This document shows positions 31,432-39,974 of a stretch of 64,000 bases of DNA, one piece after another. Both the position numbers and the translations under genes were made by a program. The notes under the pieces are model-generated. The model was not told the origin of the DNA. It searched no databases and saw only the letters and a list, made by a program, of their open reading frames with translations. How positions within the stretch are numbered: position 1 is the stretch's first letter; each line of letters starts with the position of its first letter. This DNA is from CAZUYC01 sp964624475. Its GTDB lineage: Bacteria > Myxococcota_A > UBA9160 > SMWR01. The stretch spans positions 1-64,000 of the forward strand of contig CAZUYC010000083.1 of NCBI GenBank assembly GCA_964624475.1. Reading direction: 5' to 3'.

Positions 31432-32979
31432 GTGGCGGGAATCGTCTCCTACGGCGCCTACGTCCCCCGCACACGCCTCCCGCTCGCCTTGATCGGCGGC
31501 GATCGCGCCGCGAACGCAAGCGAAGCGCGCAGCGGGCCGGAGCTCCAGTGGAGCTCGGCCCAGGCGAGCGAAGCCGCAAGGCCCAGCGGTCCGGAGAAGG
31601 CCGTCGCCTGGAACGACGAGGACGCGCTGACGATGGCGGTCGCCGCCGGGGCGAGCTGCCTGCGCGGCTTCGACCGCTCTTCCGTGGACGCGCTCTTCTT
31701 TGCGTCCACCACCCACCCGTTCCGCGAGAAGCAGGGCGCGGCGCTCGTGGCGCGCGCCCTCGATCTCCCGCGCGAGGTGCGCAGCGCCGACACCTCGGGG
31801 TCGCTGCGCGCGGGGCTCCAGGCGCTGCGCGGGGCGCTCGACGCCGTCGCGGCGGGCTCGGCGCGCCGGGTCCTCGTGGTCGCGAGCGAGTGCCGCGTCG
31901 CCGCGCCCGGCTCGGGGCTCGAGGCGAGCCTCGGCGACGGCGCCGCCGCCTTCCTCGTGGGAGAGGTCGACTGCGTGGCGCAGCTCGAGGCGGCCTTCGC
32001 CGTCGCCGACGAGATCATCGACGTGTGGCGCGGCGAGGGCGACCGCTTCGTCCACGCCTGGGAGGAGCGCTTCGTCCTCCAGGAGGGCTACGCGCCGGGC
32101 ATCGTCGAGGCCGTGCGCGGGCTCTGCGAGCGGCTCGGTCCGGCGGCCGCGGACGCGCGGATGGCGCTCTACGCGCCCGACGCGCGCAGCCACGCCGAGG
32201 CCTGCCGGGCGCTGCGCATCCCCGCGGAGCGCGTGCAGGACCCCCTCTTCGGCCGGCTCGGGAACGCCGGCGCGGCGTTCGCCCCGCTGCTCCTCGCCGC
32301 GTCGCTCGAGAGCCTGCGGCCCGGCGAGCGCGTCGTCGTCGCAGCCTACGGCGACGGGGCGGAGGCGCTGGCCTTCCAGGCGGGCGCGCAGATCGAGAAG
32401 CTTCCCGCGCGCCGCGGCGTCTCCTGGCACCTGGCAAGGCGCCGGCCGGTCCGGAGCTACGAGCGCTATCTCGAGGCCCGCGGCCTGCGCACCCGCGAGT
32501 GGGAGCCGGCCCGCGATCCGGGGCTCTCGGCGACCGTCCACCACCGCGAGCGCGACGAGGACCTCTCCTTCTGCGGGCAGCGCTGCCGCCGCTGCGGGGC
32601 CGTCCAGTTCCCGATGCAGCGGGTCTGCGAGACCTGCTTCGCCAAGGACGAGTTCGAGCGGGTGCGGCTCTCGGAGCGCGTCGGGAAGGTCGTGACCTAC
32701 ACCTTCGACTTCTTCTTCCCGACGCCCGACCCGCCGACGATCGTCACCGTGACGGAGGTGGACGGCGCGCGCATCCACCTCCAGCTCGTGAACGCGACCC
32801 CGGAGGAGATGAAGCTCGACCTGCCCGTCGAGTTCGTCTTCCGGCGGATCCACGCGACCGGCGGCCGCCCGAACTACTACTGGAAGGCCACCCCGCTGGA
32901 GGCGGAGAGCGAAGCCGAGCGCGAGCAAGGCCGCGAAGCGGCCGCGCAGCGAGCCGCAGGCGAGCGGAGTCGAACATGA
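31432..32979 (+). CDS. HMG-CoA-synthase-like/DUF35 fusion protein
   Basis: This 515-residue fusion has an N-terminal KAS-III/HMG-CoA-synthase-like domain (about 1-345; GIVSYGAYVPRTRLP at the start, LGDGAAAFLVG in the middle) and a C-terminal zinc-ribbon/DUF35 domain (from about 375; CGQRCRRCGAVQFPMQRVCETC, then VTYTFDFFFPTPDPPT). The position of the active-site Cys reads DTSGSLRAG, so no nucleophile is evident. Residues 24-53 are an in-frame insert coded by a dispersed repeat, and residues from about 492 to the end are coded by another copy. GTG at 31432 sits 8 bases after the SDR stop. The next gene is a thiolase-like protein with an ATGA overlap, recalling the archaeal thiolase/HMGCS/DUF35 complex. 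Confidence 0.8.
   Translation: MAGIVSYGAYVPRTRLPLALIGGDRAANASEARSGPELQWSSAQASEAARPSGPEKAVAWNDEDALTMAVAAGASCLRGFDRSSVDALFFASTTHPFREKQGAALVARALDLPREVRSADTSGSLRAGLQALRGALDAVAAGSARRVLVVASECRVAAPGSGLEASLGDGAAAFLVGEVDCVAQLEAAFAVADEIIDVWRGEGDRFVHAWEERFVLQEGYAPGIVEAVRGLCERLGPAAADARMALYAPDARSHAEACRALRIPAERVQDPLFGRLGNAGAAFAPLLLAASLESLRPGERVVVAAYGDGAEALAFQAGAQIEKLPARRGVSWHLARRRPVRSYERYLEARGLRTREWEPARDPGLSATVHHRERDEDLSFCGQRCRRCGAVQFPMQRVCETCFAKDEFERVRLSERVGKVVTYTFDFFFPTPDPPTIVTVTEVDGARIHLQLVNATPEEMKLDLPVEFVFRRIHATGGRPNYYWKATPLEAESEAEREQGREAAAQRAAGERSRT
31502..31590. repeat. Dispersed hairpin repeat inside the HMGS-like gene, copy 3
   Basis: CGCAAGCGAAGCGCGCAGCG (31515-31534) is identical to 11774-11793, and CAGGCGAGCGAA also recurs in copy 1. 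Between them lies an imperfect hairpin, GGCCGGAGCTCC / GGAGCTCGGCC (31535-31560). The element is in frame and adds about 30 residues (Ala/Ser/Glu-rich) to the protein encoded at 31432-32979. Confidence 0.6.
32900..32973. repeat. Dispersed hairpin repeat at the end of the HMGS-like/DUF35 gene, copy 4
   Basis: The last coding bases of the HMGS-like/DUF35 gene are a repeat copy with hairpin GGCCGC-GAA-GCGGCC (32929-32943). It is followed by a 30-base segment (32942-32971) that is the exact reverse complement of 17307-17336. The repeat encodes a charged Glu/Arg/Ala tail and ends five bases before the ATG of the next gene. Confidence 0.75.
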
Positions 32980-34127
32980 GGGATGGAATCCGCGACAAGG
33001 TCGCGATCGTCGGCGTCGGCTGCTGCAAGTTCGGCGAGAACTGGGACCAGTCGCCGTCGGACATGATCGTCGACGCCGCCTACGAGGCCTACGCGGACGC
33101 CGGAATCGACGACCCGCAGGCGCGCATCGACGCGGTCTTCACGGGCTCGGCCTATTCCAACAAGGGACCGCACGAGGCCAGCGACGCGCTCAAGCTCTGG
33201 AAGCCGGTCACGATGGTCACGAACTACTGCGCGACCGGCACCGATGCCGTTCGCTGCGCGGCGATGTCGATCGCCTGCGGCATGTACGACACGGTCCTCG
33301 TCGTCGGCTACGACAAGCCGAAGGACCGCGGCGTCGCGGGCCCGAGCGTCATGCTGAACCAGGTCCGCGACCTGCCGCAGACGCCGGCCGGCTGGTTCGC
33401 GCTCTGCGCCGCGCGCTACTTCGAGCGCTTCGGCGCGGGCCGCGAGGACCTCGCCCGCATCTCGGTGAAGAACCACCACAACGGGACGCTGGCGCCGAAG
33501 TCCTTCCTCAAGCGCGAGATCACGGTCGAGGACGTGCTCTCCGCGCGGATCATCTCCTGGCCCTTCGGCCTCTACGACTGTGCGGCGCAGACCGACGGCG
33601 CCGCGGCGGCGATCCTGACCCGCGCCGACCTCGCGCGTTCCTTCCGGGACGATCCGGTGCTGATCAAGGCGATCACCGTCTTCGCGGGCCCGAACCCGCA
33701 GAAGGATCCCGCGAACGACTTCCTGGCCTGGAAGCCCACCATCCACGCCGCCGAGGCGGCCTACCGCCAGGCGGGCCTCTCCGACCCGTTCCGGCAGATC
33801 GACGTCGCGCAGCTCCACGACTGCTTCTCGCTGACCGAGCTGCTCTCCTACGAGGACCTCGGCTTCTGCCGCAAGGGCGAGGCGAAGGATCACGTCGCGG
33901 CGGGCACCTTCGCGCTCGGCGGCGAGCTCCCGGTGAATACCGACGGCGGGCTCAAGAGCTTCGGGCACCCGACCGCCGCCACCGGCGTGCGCATGATCTA
34001 CGAGAACGTGCTCCAGCTCCAGGGGCGCGCGGGGCCGCGCCAGGTGGAGGGCGCCGAGCTCGCGCTCTCGCACAACATCGGCGGTCACCCGACCTCGTGC
34101 GGGATCGCGATCCTGGGCGCCGCGTGA
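32976..34127 (+). CDS. Thiolase-like protein (thiolase set 3)
   Basis: This 383-residue thiolase superfamily protein starts KVAIVGVGCCKFGENWD. This copy keeps a Cys at the nucleophile position, TNYCATGTDAV (C85), and the C-terminal motifs LHDCFSLTELLSYE and NTDGGLKSFGHPTAA, including GHP. It could be a functional thiolase or acyl-CoA acyltransferase-like enzyme and is probably the partner of the fused DUF35 domain encoded just upstream (ATGA overlap). The next gene, an enoyl-CoA hydratase, starts in a GTGA overlap. Confidence 0.87.
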   Translation: MRDGIRDKVAIVGVGCCKFGENWDQSPSDMIVDAAYEAYADAGIDDPQARIDAVFTGSAYSNKGPHEASDALKLWKPVTMVTNYCATGTDAVRCAAMSIACGMYDTVLVVGYDKPKDRGVAGPSVMLNQVRDLPQTPAGWFALCAARYFERFGAGREDLARISVKNHHNGTLAPKSFLKREITVEDVLSARIISWPFGLYDCAAQTDGAAAAILTRADLARSFRDDPVLIKAITVFAGPNPQKDPANDFLAWKPTIHAAEAAYRQAGLSDPFRQIDVAQLHDCFSLTELLSYEDLGFCRKGEAKDHVAAGTFALGGELPVNTDGGLKSFGHPTAATGVRMIYENVLQLQGRAGPRQVEGAELALSHNIGGHPTSCGIAILGAA

Positions 34128-34936
34128 CGGGCTTCGAGACGATCCGCTACGAGCGGGAGGACGGCGTCGCCACGATCACGCTGAACCGCCCCGAGCGCCA
34201 CAACGCCTTCAACGTCGCGATGGCCCGCGAGCTCGGGCTGGCCTGGGCCGAGGTGAAGCGCGACCCCGCCGTCGTGTGCGCGATCGTCACCGGCGCGGGA
34301 GAGCGCGCCTTCTGCACCGGGATGGACCTGGCCGAGGTGGCGAGCGGCTCCGCGCCCGAGGAGGCGCGGCGCATGGAGCGCGAGCAGGGCAAGCCCTTCT
34401 ATCGCTTCCTCACCGCGATCCAGAACCGCTGCTGGAAGCCGGTGATCACGGCGGTGAACGGCATGGTCGTCGGCGGCGGCCTCCACTTCATCGCCGACAG
34501 CGATCTCGTCGTCTGCTCCGAGACCGCGACCTTCTTCGACACGCACGTGAAGGTCGGGCTCGTGGCGGGCTTCGAGCCGGTGGGCCTGGCCCGGCGCATC
34601 CCGCTCGAGGCGGTGATGCGCCTCGCGCTGCTCGGCGGCTCGGAGCGGCTGGACGCCCGAACGGCGCTCGCCCTCGGCCTCGTCGGCGAGGTGCTGCCGG
34701 CGGAGCGCGTCCTCCCGCGCGCGCGGGAGCTCGCGGCGCGGATCAGCCAGCACTCGCCCACGGCGCTCGCGCTCTCGAAGCGCGCGATCTGGGAGAGCCT
34801 CGACCGGGGCCTCGAAGCGGCGCTCGAGCACACCTGGGAGATCATCCGGGGCCACGTGGGGCACCCGGATCTCGCCGAGGGGACGCGGGCCTTCGTCGAG
34901 AAGCGCAAGCCGCGCTGGGCTCCCTACACGGAATGA
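34124..34936 (+). CDS. Enoyl-CoA hydratase/isomerase-family protein (first of two)
   Basis: This 270-residue crotonase-fold protein has ATITLNRPERHNAFNV (entry motif), GAGERAFCTGMDLAE (oxyanion loop 1) and VNGMVVGGGLHFIADSDLVV (oxyanion loop 2). The active-site helix reads VGLVAGFEPVGLARRI instead of the usual GxxPGxGG, so activity could differ from simple hydration. It is translationally coupled to the thiolase-like gene through GTGA and to the next crotonase through ATGA. An ATG 27 bases upstream is possible but adds only an Arg-rich tail. Confidence 0.87.
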   Translation: MTGFETIRYEREDGVATITLNRPERHNAFNVAMARELGLAWAEVKRDPAVVCAIVTGAGERAFCTGMDLAEVASGSAPEEARRMEREQGKPFYRFLTAIQNRCWKPVITAVNGMVVGGGLHFIADSDLVVCSETATFFDTHVKVGLVAGFEPVGLARRIPLEAVMRLALLGGSERLDARTALALGLVGEVLPAERVLPRARELAARISQHSPTALALSKRAIWESLDRGLEAALEHTWEIIRGHVGHPDLAEGTRAFVEKRKPRWAPYTE

Positions 34937-35688
34937 CGTACGAGACGATCCTCTTCGAGGTCGAGGACGGGATCGCGACGATCACCCTCCACCGCCCCGA
35001 GAAGCTCAACGCCTACACCCCGCTGATGGGCGACGAGGTCTGCGCGGCGTTCGACCGCGCGCGCGACGACGCCTCGGTGCGTGCGGTGGTCCTGACCGGG
35101 GCCGGGCGCGGCTTCTGCGCCGGGGTCGACCTCGACCACCTGCGGGCGCACCGCGAGGGGCGCCACGAGGCCTTGGGCCGGGCTCCGCGCCTCGGCGAGG
35201 AGCGCTTCTTGAAGAGCCTGCCGCTCGAGCTGGTGGAGTGGCCGAAGCCGGTGATCGCCGCCGTGAACGGGCCGGCGATCGGAGTCGGCGTCACGATGAT
35301 CCTGCCCTGCGACGTCCGCCTCGCCGCCGACACCGCGAAGCTCGGCCTGACCTTCGCGAAGCTCGGGATCCTGCCGGGCCTGGGGAGCACCCACCTGCTT
35401 CCCGCACTCGTCGGCATGGGTCGAGCGCTCGAGCTCGTGCTCTCGGCGCGCGTGATCCCCGCGGCCGAGGCGGCCGCGATCGGCCTCGTGAACCGCGCCG
35501 TCCCGGCGGATCGGCTCCTCGCCGAGGCGCGCGCCCTGGCGAGCGCGATGGCCGAGTGCCCGCCGGCGGTGCTCGCGGCGGCCAAGCGCGCGCTGCGCTT
35601 CGGCGCGGGCGCGACGCTCGAGCAGGCGATGCGCAACGAGGAGGCGCAGAGCGTCCGGCTCCGCGAGGCCGCCGGGCCCAAGGCCTGA
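34933..35688 (+). CDS. Enoyl-CoA hydratase/isomerase-family protein (second of two)
   Basis: This 251-residue crotonase-fold protein has ATITLHRPEKLNAYTP, TGAGRGFCAGVDLDHL, VNGPAIGVGVTMILPCDVRLA and the active-site segment KLGILPGLGSTHLLPALVG, closer to the classical enoyl-CoA hydratase pattern than its neighbour. It ends the catabolic operon that began with the acyl-CoA dehydrogenases. Together the genes could supply dehydrogenation, hydration, 3-hydroxyacyl oxidation and carbon-carbon cleavage of an acyl-CoA. Confidence 0.88.
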   Translation: MTYETILFEVEDGIATITLHRPEKLNAYTPLMGDEVCAAFDRARDDASVRAVVLTGAGRGFCAGVDLDHLRAHREGRHEALGRAPRLGEERFLKSLPLELVEWPKPVIAAVNGPAIGVGVTMILPCDVRLAADTAKLGLTFAKLGILPGLGSTHLLPALVGMGRALELVLSARVIPAAEAAAIGLVNRAVPADRLLAEARALASAMAECPPAVLAAAKRALRFGAGATLEQAMRNEEAQSVRLREAAGPKA

Positions 35689-35693
35689 AGTCG

Positions 35694-38051
35694 ATGGCCC
35701 GGCGGGTGTGGCGGGTCGCGGGGCTCGCGGCCGCGATCGCCCTCGGCCAGGCGCTCCTCTACGGCCCCTCGCTCCTCGGCCGGCGGATCCTGCTCCCGCT
35801 CGACCAGCTCGGCGAGCCGCAGACGTGGCTCCCCGACACCCCCGAGTGGCGCGGCGTGCGGGCCCGCGACCCCCTCCACTCGGACCCCGTGCTCTCGCTC
35901 GAGCCGTGGCGGCGCCATGCCGCGGCCGAGCTGCGCGCGGGGCGCCTCCCGCTCTGGAACCCGTACAGCTTCGCGGGCTCGCCCTTCGCGGTCTTCGGCA
36001 AGTACTCGCCCTTCGCGCTCCTCTCCTACGCCTTCCCGGACCCGCGCGGGCTCGCCTGGCGCGAGCTCCTGGAGGCGCTCGTCGCGGGCACGGGAGCCTT
36101 CCTCTTCTTCCGCCGGGTGGTCGGCGCCGGGACGCTCGCGTCGGCGGCCGGCGCCGCCTGCCTGCCGCTCACGGGAGCCTTCGTCTTGTGGCGGGCGTAC
36201 CCGGCGACCGAGGTGCTCGCGTTCTACCCGTGGCTCCTGCTCGCGGTGGACGCGGTGGTGCGCCGGCCGGGGGGTCGCGCGGGCCCGGGCCTCGCGCTGC
36301 TCGTGGCGCTCGCGCTCCTCTGCGGTCAGCTCGACGTCGCCGCCATGGCGCTCCTCGCCGCCGGACTCTTCGCGGCCTTTCGGCTCGGCGCAGCGGGCCG
36401 GCGCCCGCGCAGCGCGGCAGCCCTGGCGCTGCTCGCCGCGGTCGCGATCGGGGCCGCGCTCGCGGCGCCCTACTGGCTCCCGCTCGTCGAGTACGCGCGC
36501 ACCGGCAAGCGCATGGCGGCGCGCTCGCGCGGCGCGGAGGAGCGTCCGCCCCTCGGTCTCGCCGCGCTCCCGGAGATCGCCCTGCCCGAGGCGCAGGGGA
36601 CGACGCGCCGCGGCGACGTCCGCCGCCTCCCGACGAATCGAGCCGAGGGGGCCGCCTCGGCCTACGCCGGCCTCTTCGCGGCGCTCGTCCTCGCCCCGTG
36701 GGCGTGGACCGTGCGGCGTCATCGCGCGCTCGCCGCCTTCTGGCTCGCGAGCGGCGTCCTGTGGCTCGCCTGGATCCTCGACCTCCCGGGCTGGGCCTCG
36801 CTCGTGCGCGCGTCGCCCGCACGCGCTCTCTCCGCCAACCGCTTCGCGCTCTTCGCGGGCTTCGGGATCCTCGCGACTGCGGTCGCGGGCCTCGACGCGC
36901 TCGCGCGCGGCGAGGCGCGGCGCAGGCTCGCGCTCGGGGCGGCGCCGGTGCTGCTGCTCGGGCTCGGCGCCTTCTCGCTCGCCGCCTCGCGCGGCAGCGC
37001 GCAGGCTGCCGGCGCGGCGCTCTGCGCGCTCGCGCTCGGCGCATGGGCCTGGCTCCTCGCGCGCCCGCGACCGCCGCGCGCGGCCGCAGGGCTTCTCGCC
37101 CTGGCGCTCGCGGCCGAGCTCCTCTTCTGGGCGCGGCGCGACGACTTCCAGAGCGACCCGGCGCTCTACTACCCGGAGATCCCGGCCCTGTCCCGGCTCG
37201 CGCAGGCGCCGCCCGGGCGCGTGCTCGGCGTGGCCTGCCTGCCCGCCTCGCTCCTGCTCGTGGCGCGCCTCCCCGACGTCCGCGGCTACGACGGCGTCGA
37301 TCCGGCTCGCCTCGTCGACCTGCTCGGGCTCGCCGCGCACGCGCAGGACGGCGCGCTCCCGTACGCGCGCGTCCAGTACTACAACGCGCGCGTCGAGCTC
37401 GAGCCCCCGGATCGGGCGCTCGTTTCACCGGTCCTCGACCTCCTGAACGTGCGCCATCTGGTGCTGCGAGGCGTTCCTCCGCAGGGCTTCCGGCCTCGGA
37501 TCGCCGAGGCCGGCTACTTCGTCCTCGAGAACCCGCGGGCGCTCCCCCGCGCCTTCGTCCCGCGCCGGGTGCGCGCGGTGTCGAACGACCGCGCGCGCCT
37601 CGCGATCCTCGGCGCGCCGGACTTCGACGCGCGCGACCTCGCGCTCGTGGAGACGAGCGTGGCGGCGGAGGACGGCGCGCGGGGCGAGGTCCGGATCCTC
37701 GAGGAGGAGCCGAGCCGCGTCCTGCTCGAGGCCGAGCTCGATCGGCCCGGGCTCGTCGTGCTCGCCGACCTCTGGGATGCCGGCTGGCGCGCCTGGCGCG
37801 AGGGCGATCCCACCGCCGTGCTGCGCGCGAACCACGCCCTCCGCGGCATCGCCGTGCCCGCCGGCCCGAGCCGGATCGAGCTGCGTTACGAGCCGGAGGG
37901 CCTGCGCACGGGGCTTGCGGCCGCGCTCGGCGCGGGCCTCGCCTGGCTCGGATGGTGCGCGTGGGCCGGTGCGGCGGCGGCCCGCCCTTCGCTCGGCTTC
38001 GCTCGGCTTCGCGCTTCGCTGGCTGCGGCCTGGCGGGTCCGCACGCGATGA
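35694..38051 (+). CDS. YfhO-like multi-spanning membrane protein
   Basis: This 785-residue integral membrane protein resembles YfhO/GT-C-type membrane proteins: an early extracellular loop (SDPVLSLEPWRRHAAAELR then LPLWNPYSFAGSPF), ten or more hydrophobic segments, and a large soluble C-terminal region from about residue 490. YfhO relatives glycosylate lipoteichoic acid or related polymers; here the acceptor is unknown. The last 22 residues (after about 764) are coded by a repeat element. Start ATG at 35694, 5 bases after the enoyl-CoA hydratase stop. It overlaps the following membrane/TPR gene by four bases. Confidence 0.75.
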   Translation: MARRVWRVAGLAAAIALGQALLYGPSLLGRRILLPLDQLGEPQTWLPDTPEWRGVRARDPLHSDPVLSLEPWRRHAAAELRAGRLPLWNPYSFAGSPFAVFGKYSPFALLSYAFPDPRGLAWRELLEALVAGTGAFLFFRRVVGAGTLASAAGAACLPLTGAFVLWRAYPATEVLAFYPWLLLAVDAVVRRPGGRAGPGLALLVALALLCGQLDVAAMALLAAGLFAAFRLGAAGRRPRSAAALALLAAVAIGAALAAPYWLPLVEYARTGKRMAARSRGAEERPPLGLAALPEIALPEAQGTTRRGDVRRLPTNRAEGAASAYAGLFAALVLAPWAWTVRRHRALAAFWLASGVLWLAWILDLPGWASLVRASPARALSANRFALFAGFGILATAVAGLDALARGEARRRLALGAAPVLLLGLGAFSLAASRGSAQAAGAALCALALGAWAWLLARPRPPRAAAGLLALALAAELLFWARRDDFQSDPALYYPEIPALSRLAQAPPGRVLGVACLPASLLLVARLPDVRGYDGVDPARLVDLLGLAAHAQDGALPYARVQYYNARVELEPPDRALVSPVLDLLNVRHLVLRGVPPQGFRPRIAEAGYFVLENPRALPRAFVPRRVRAVSNDRARLAILGAPDFDARDLALVETSVAAEDGARGEVRILEEEPSRVLLEAELDRPGLVVLADLWDAGWRAWREGDPTAVLRANHALRGIAVPAGPSRIELRYEPEGLRTGLAAALGAGLAWLGWCAWAGAAAARPSLGFARLRASLAAAWRVRTR
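37980..38040. repeat. Dispersed GC-rich repeat at the end of the YfhO-like gene, copy 5
   Basis: The 3' end of the YfhO-like gene contains CTTCGCTCGGCTTCGCTCGG and CTTCGCGCTTCGCTGGCTGC, which belong to the same GCTCGGCTTCGC-type element as 58360 and the reverse complement of the AGCGAAGCCGAGC part of copy 4. It is more degenerate than the other copies. Confidence 0.5.
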
Positions 38052-39967
38052 GCGCGCGGGCCCGCCTCGGCGCCGCACTGCTGCTCGCGCTCGCGACGGC
38101 GCTTCCCTACGCGCAGGTGCGCCACCACGAGCTCATCGACTGGGACGACCTCGTCTACGTGTCCGAGAACCCGCTCGTCCGCGGCGGGCTCACGCCGGGG
38201 GGCGTCCTCGCGGCCTTCGCGCGCCCCCACGAGGCCAACTGGATCCCGCTCACCTGGATCTCGCTCCAGATCAACCACGCGCTGCACGGGACCGAGCCGG
38301 CGGGCTACCTGATCGGCAACGCACTCCTCCACGCCGCGAGCACGGCGATCCTCTTTCTCGCCCTCCTGCGCATGACGGGAGCGCCGGGGCGGAGTCTCTT
38401 CGTCGCCGGGGTCTTCGGCCTCCACCCGCTCCACGTCGAGTCGGTGGCCTGGGCGTCGGAGCGCAAGGACAGCCTCTCGGGCGTCTTCTTCATGGCGGCG
38501 CTCTGGGCCCACGCGCGCGTGGCCGAGCGCGCGACGCGCGGCCGGCGCTTCCTCGTCGCGGCCTGCATGGCCGCGGGGCTCCTTGCCAAGCCCACGGTCG
38601 TGACGCTCCCGGCGGTGCTCCTGCTCCTCGACGGCTGGCCGCTCGGCCGCCTCGCCGGGCGCGTCCGGCAGGCGGTCGCCGAGAAGGTCCCGCTCTTCGC
38701 CCTTTCCGCGCTCGGCGCGCTCGCCACGCTGCGCGCGCAGCACAGCGCCGGCGCGATCGACCTCGCGCTCCCGCTCGGCACGCGGCTCGCGAACGCGGCC
38801 GTCTCGACCGTCACCTACGTCGGCCAGGCGCTCTGGCCGGCGGGCCTCGCCGCATTCTACCCGCACCCCGGGGCGCGGCTGGCGGGCGCCGAGGTCGCCG
38901 GGGCGTGCGCCCTCCTCCTGCTCGCCACCGCGTGGGCGCTCCGCGACGCGCGACGCCGACCCTACCTGCTCGTGGGCTGGCTCTGGTACCTCGTGACCTG
39001 CCTACCCGTGATCGGCATCGTGCAGGTCGGCCAGCAGGCGCACGCCGACCGCTACGCCTACCTCCCGCTCGTCGGGCTCGCCCTCGCTGCGGCCTGGCTC
39101 GCCGTCGAGCTCGTCGGCACGGCTCGCGCGCGGCGCGCCGCGCTCGCCGCCGCGGCGGCCCTCGTCCTGGCACTCCTCGCCGCCGTCACCTGGTTCCAGG
39201 TCGGCACCTGGCGCAACACCTTCACGGTCTTCGAGCGCGCCCTCGCGGTCACGGAGAAGAACTTTCTCGCCCAGACGGTGCTCGCCAGCGCGTACCTTCG
39301 CGAGGGTCGCGTCGCGGAGGCCGAGGCCCGCTACGCGCAGGCCCTGGCTTGGCGCCCGGGGTGGGCGGGAGCCCGGCTCGGGCTCGCCGATGTGCGCGTC
39401 GCCCAGGGCCGCCTCGCCGAGGGACTCGAGGCCTACGAGTCCTTCCTGCGCGAAGATCCCGACAGCGCCGCGGCGCTCGGGCGCTACGGGCTTGCGCTCG
39501 TGCGAGCGGGACGCCCCGCCGAGGCGCACGCGGCGCTCGGCCGCGCCCTCGCGACGCACGGCGCCTCCGCCGAGCTGCACACGGGAATGGCGCTCGCCGC
39601 GGCCGCGCTCCGCGATCCAGCTCGAGCGGCCGCCCACGGCCGCGAGGCCGTCCGGCTTCGCCCGGACTACGTCCCGGCCGTGAACAACCTGGCCTGGCTG
39701 CTCGCCACCTGCTCGGACGCCTCGCTGCGCGATCCCGAGGAGGCGCTGCGCCTCGCCGCTCGCGCCGTGGACGCGCTCGGCGGAGACGACGCAGGGGCCC
39801 TTGACACGCTGGCGGCCGCGCAGGCCGCGGCCGGCCGCTACGCCGCCGCCGCGCGGACCGCCGCCGGGGCCCTGCGCCTCGCGGAGTCGCGGCGGGAGGA
39901 CGCGCTCGCCGCGGAGATCCGCGCGCGCAAGGCGCTCTACGAGGCGGGGCGACCCTACCGCGAGTGA
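38048..39967 (+). CDS. Membrane protein with TPR domain (TMTC-like)
   Basis: This 639-residue protein has a membrane half, about residues 1-385, with a conserved-looking first loop (RHHELIDWDDLVYVSENPLV) and the family motif FGLHPLHVESVAWASERKD, as in TMTC/ArnT-like O-mannosyltransferase relatives. The C-terminal third carries TPR repeats (NFLAQTVLASAYLREGRVAEAEARYAQALA and later units; about 410-600). It could transfer sugars from a lipid carrier while the TPRs recruit acceptors. It overlaps the YfhO-like gene by four bases (ATGA). It converges on the YceK-like lipoprotein gene with 7 bases between stops. Confidence 0.8.
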   Translation: MSARARLGAALLLALATALPYAQVRHHELIDWDDLVYVSENPLVRGGLTPGGVLAAFARPHEANWIPLTWISLQINHALHGTEPAGYLIGNALLHAASTAILFLALLRMTGAPGRSLFVAGVFGLHPLHVESVAWASERKDSLSGVFFMAALWAHARVAERATRGRRFLVAACMAAGLLAKPTVVTLPAVLLLLDGWPLGRLAGRVRQAVAEKVPLFALSALGALATLRAQHSAGAIDLALPLGTRLANAAVSTVTYVGQALWPAGLAAFYPHPGARLAGAEVAGACALLLLATAWALRDARRRPYLLVGWLWYLVTCLPVIGIVQVGQQAHADRYAYLPLVGLALAAAWLAVELVGTARARRAALAAAAALVLALLAAVTWFQVGTWRNTFTVFERALAVTEKNFLAQTVLASAYLREGRVAEAEARYAQALAWRPGWAGARLGLADVRVAQGRLAEGLEAYESFLREDPDSAAALGRYGLALVRAGRPAEAHAALGRALATHGASAELHTGMALAAAALRDPARAAAHGREAVRLRPDYVPAVNNLAWLLATCSDASLRDPEEALRLAARAVDALGGDDAGALDTLAAAQAAAGRYAAAARTAAGALRLAESRREDALAAEIRARKALYEAGRPYRE

Positions 39968-39974
39968 GCCGGCG

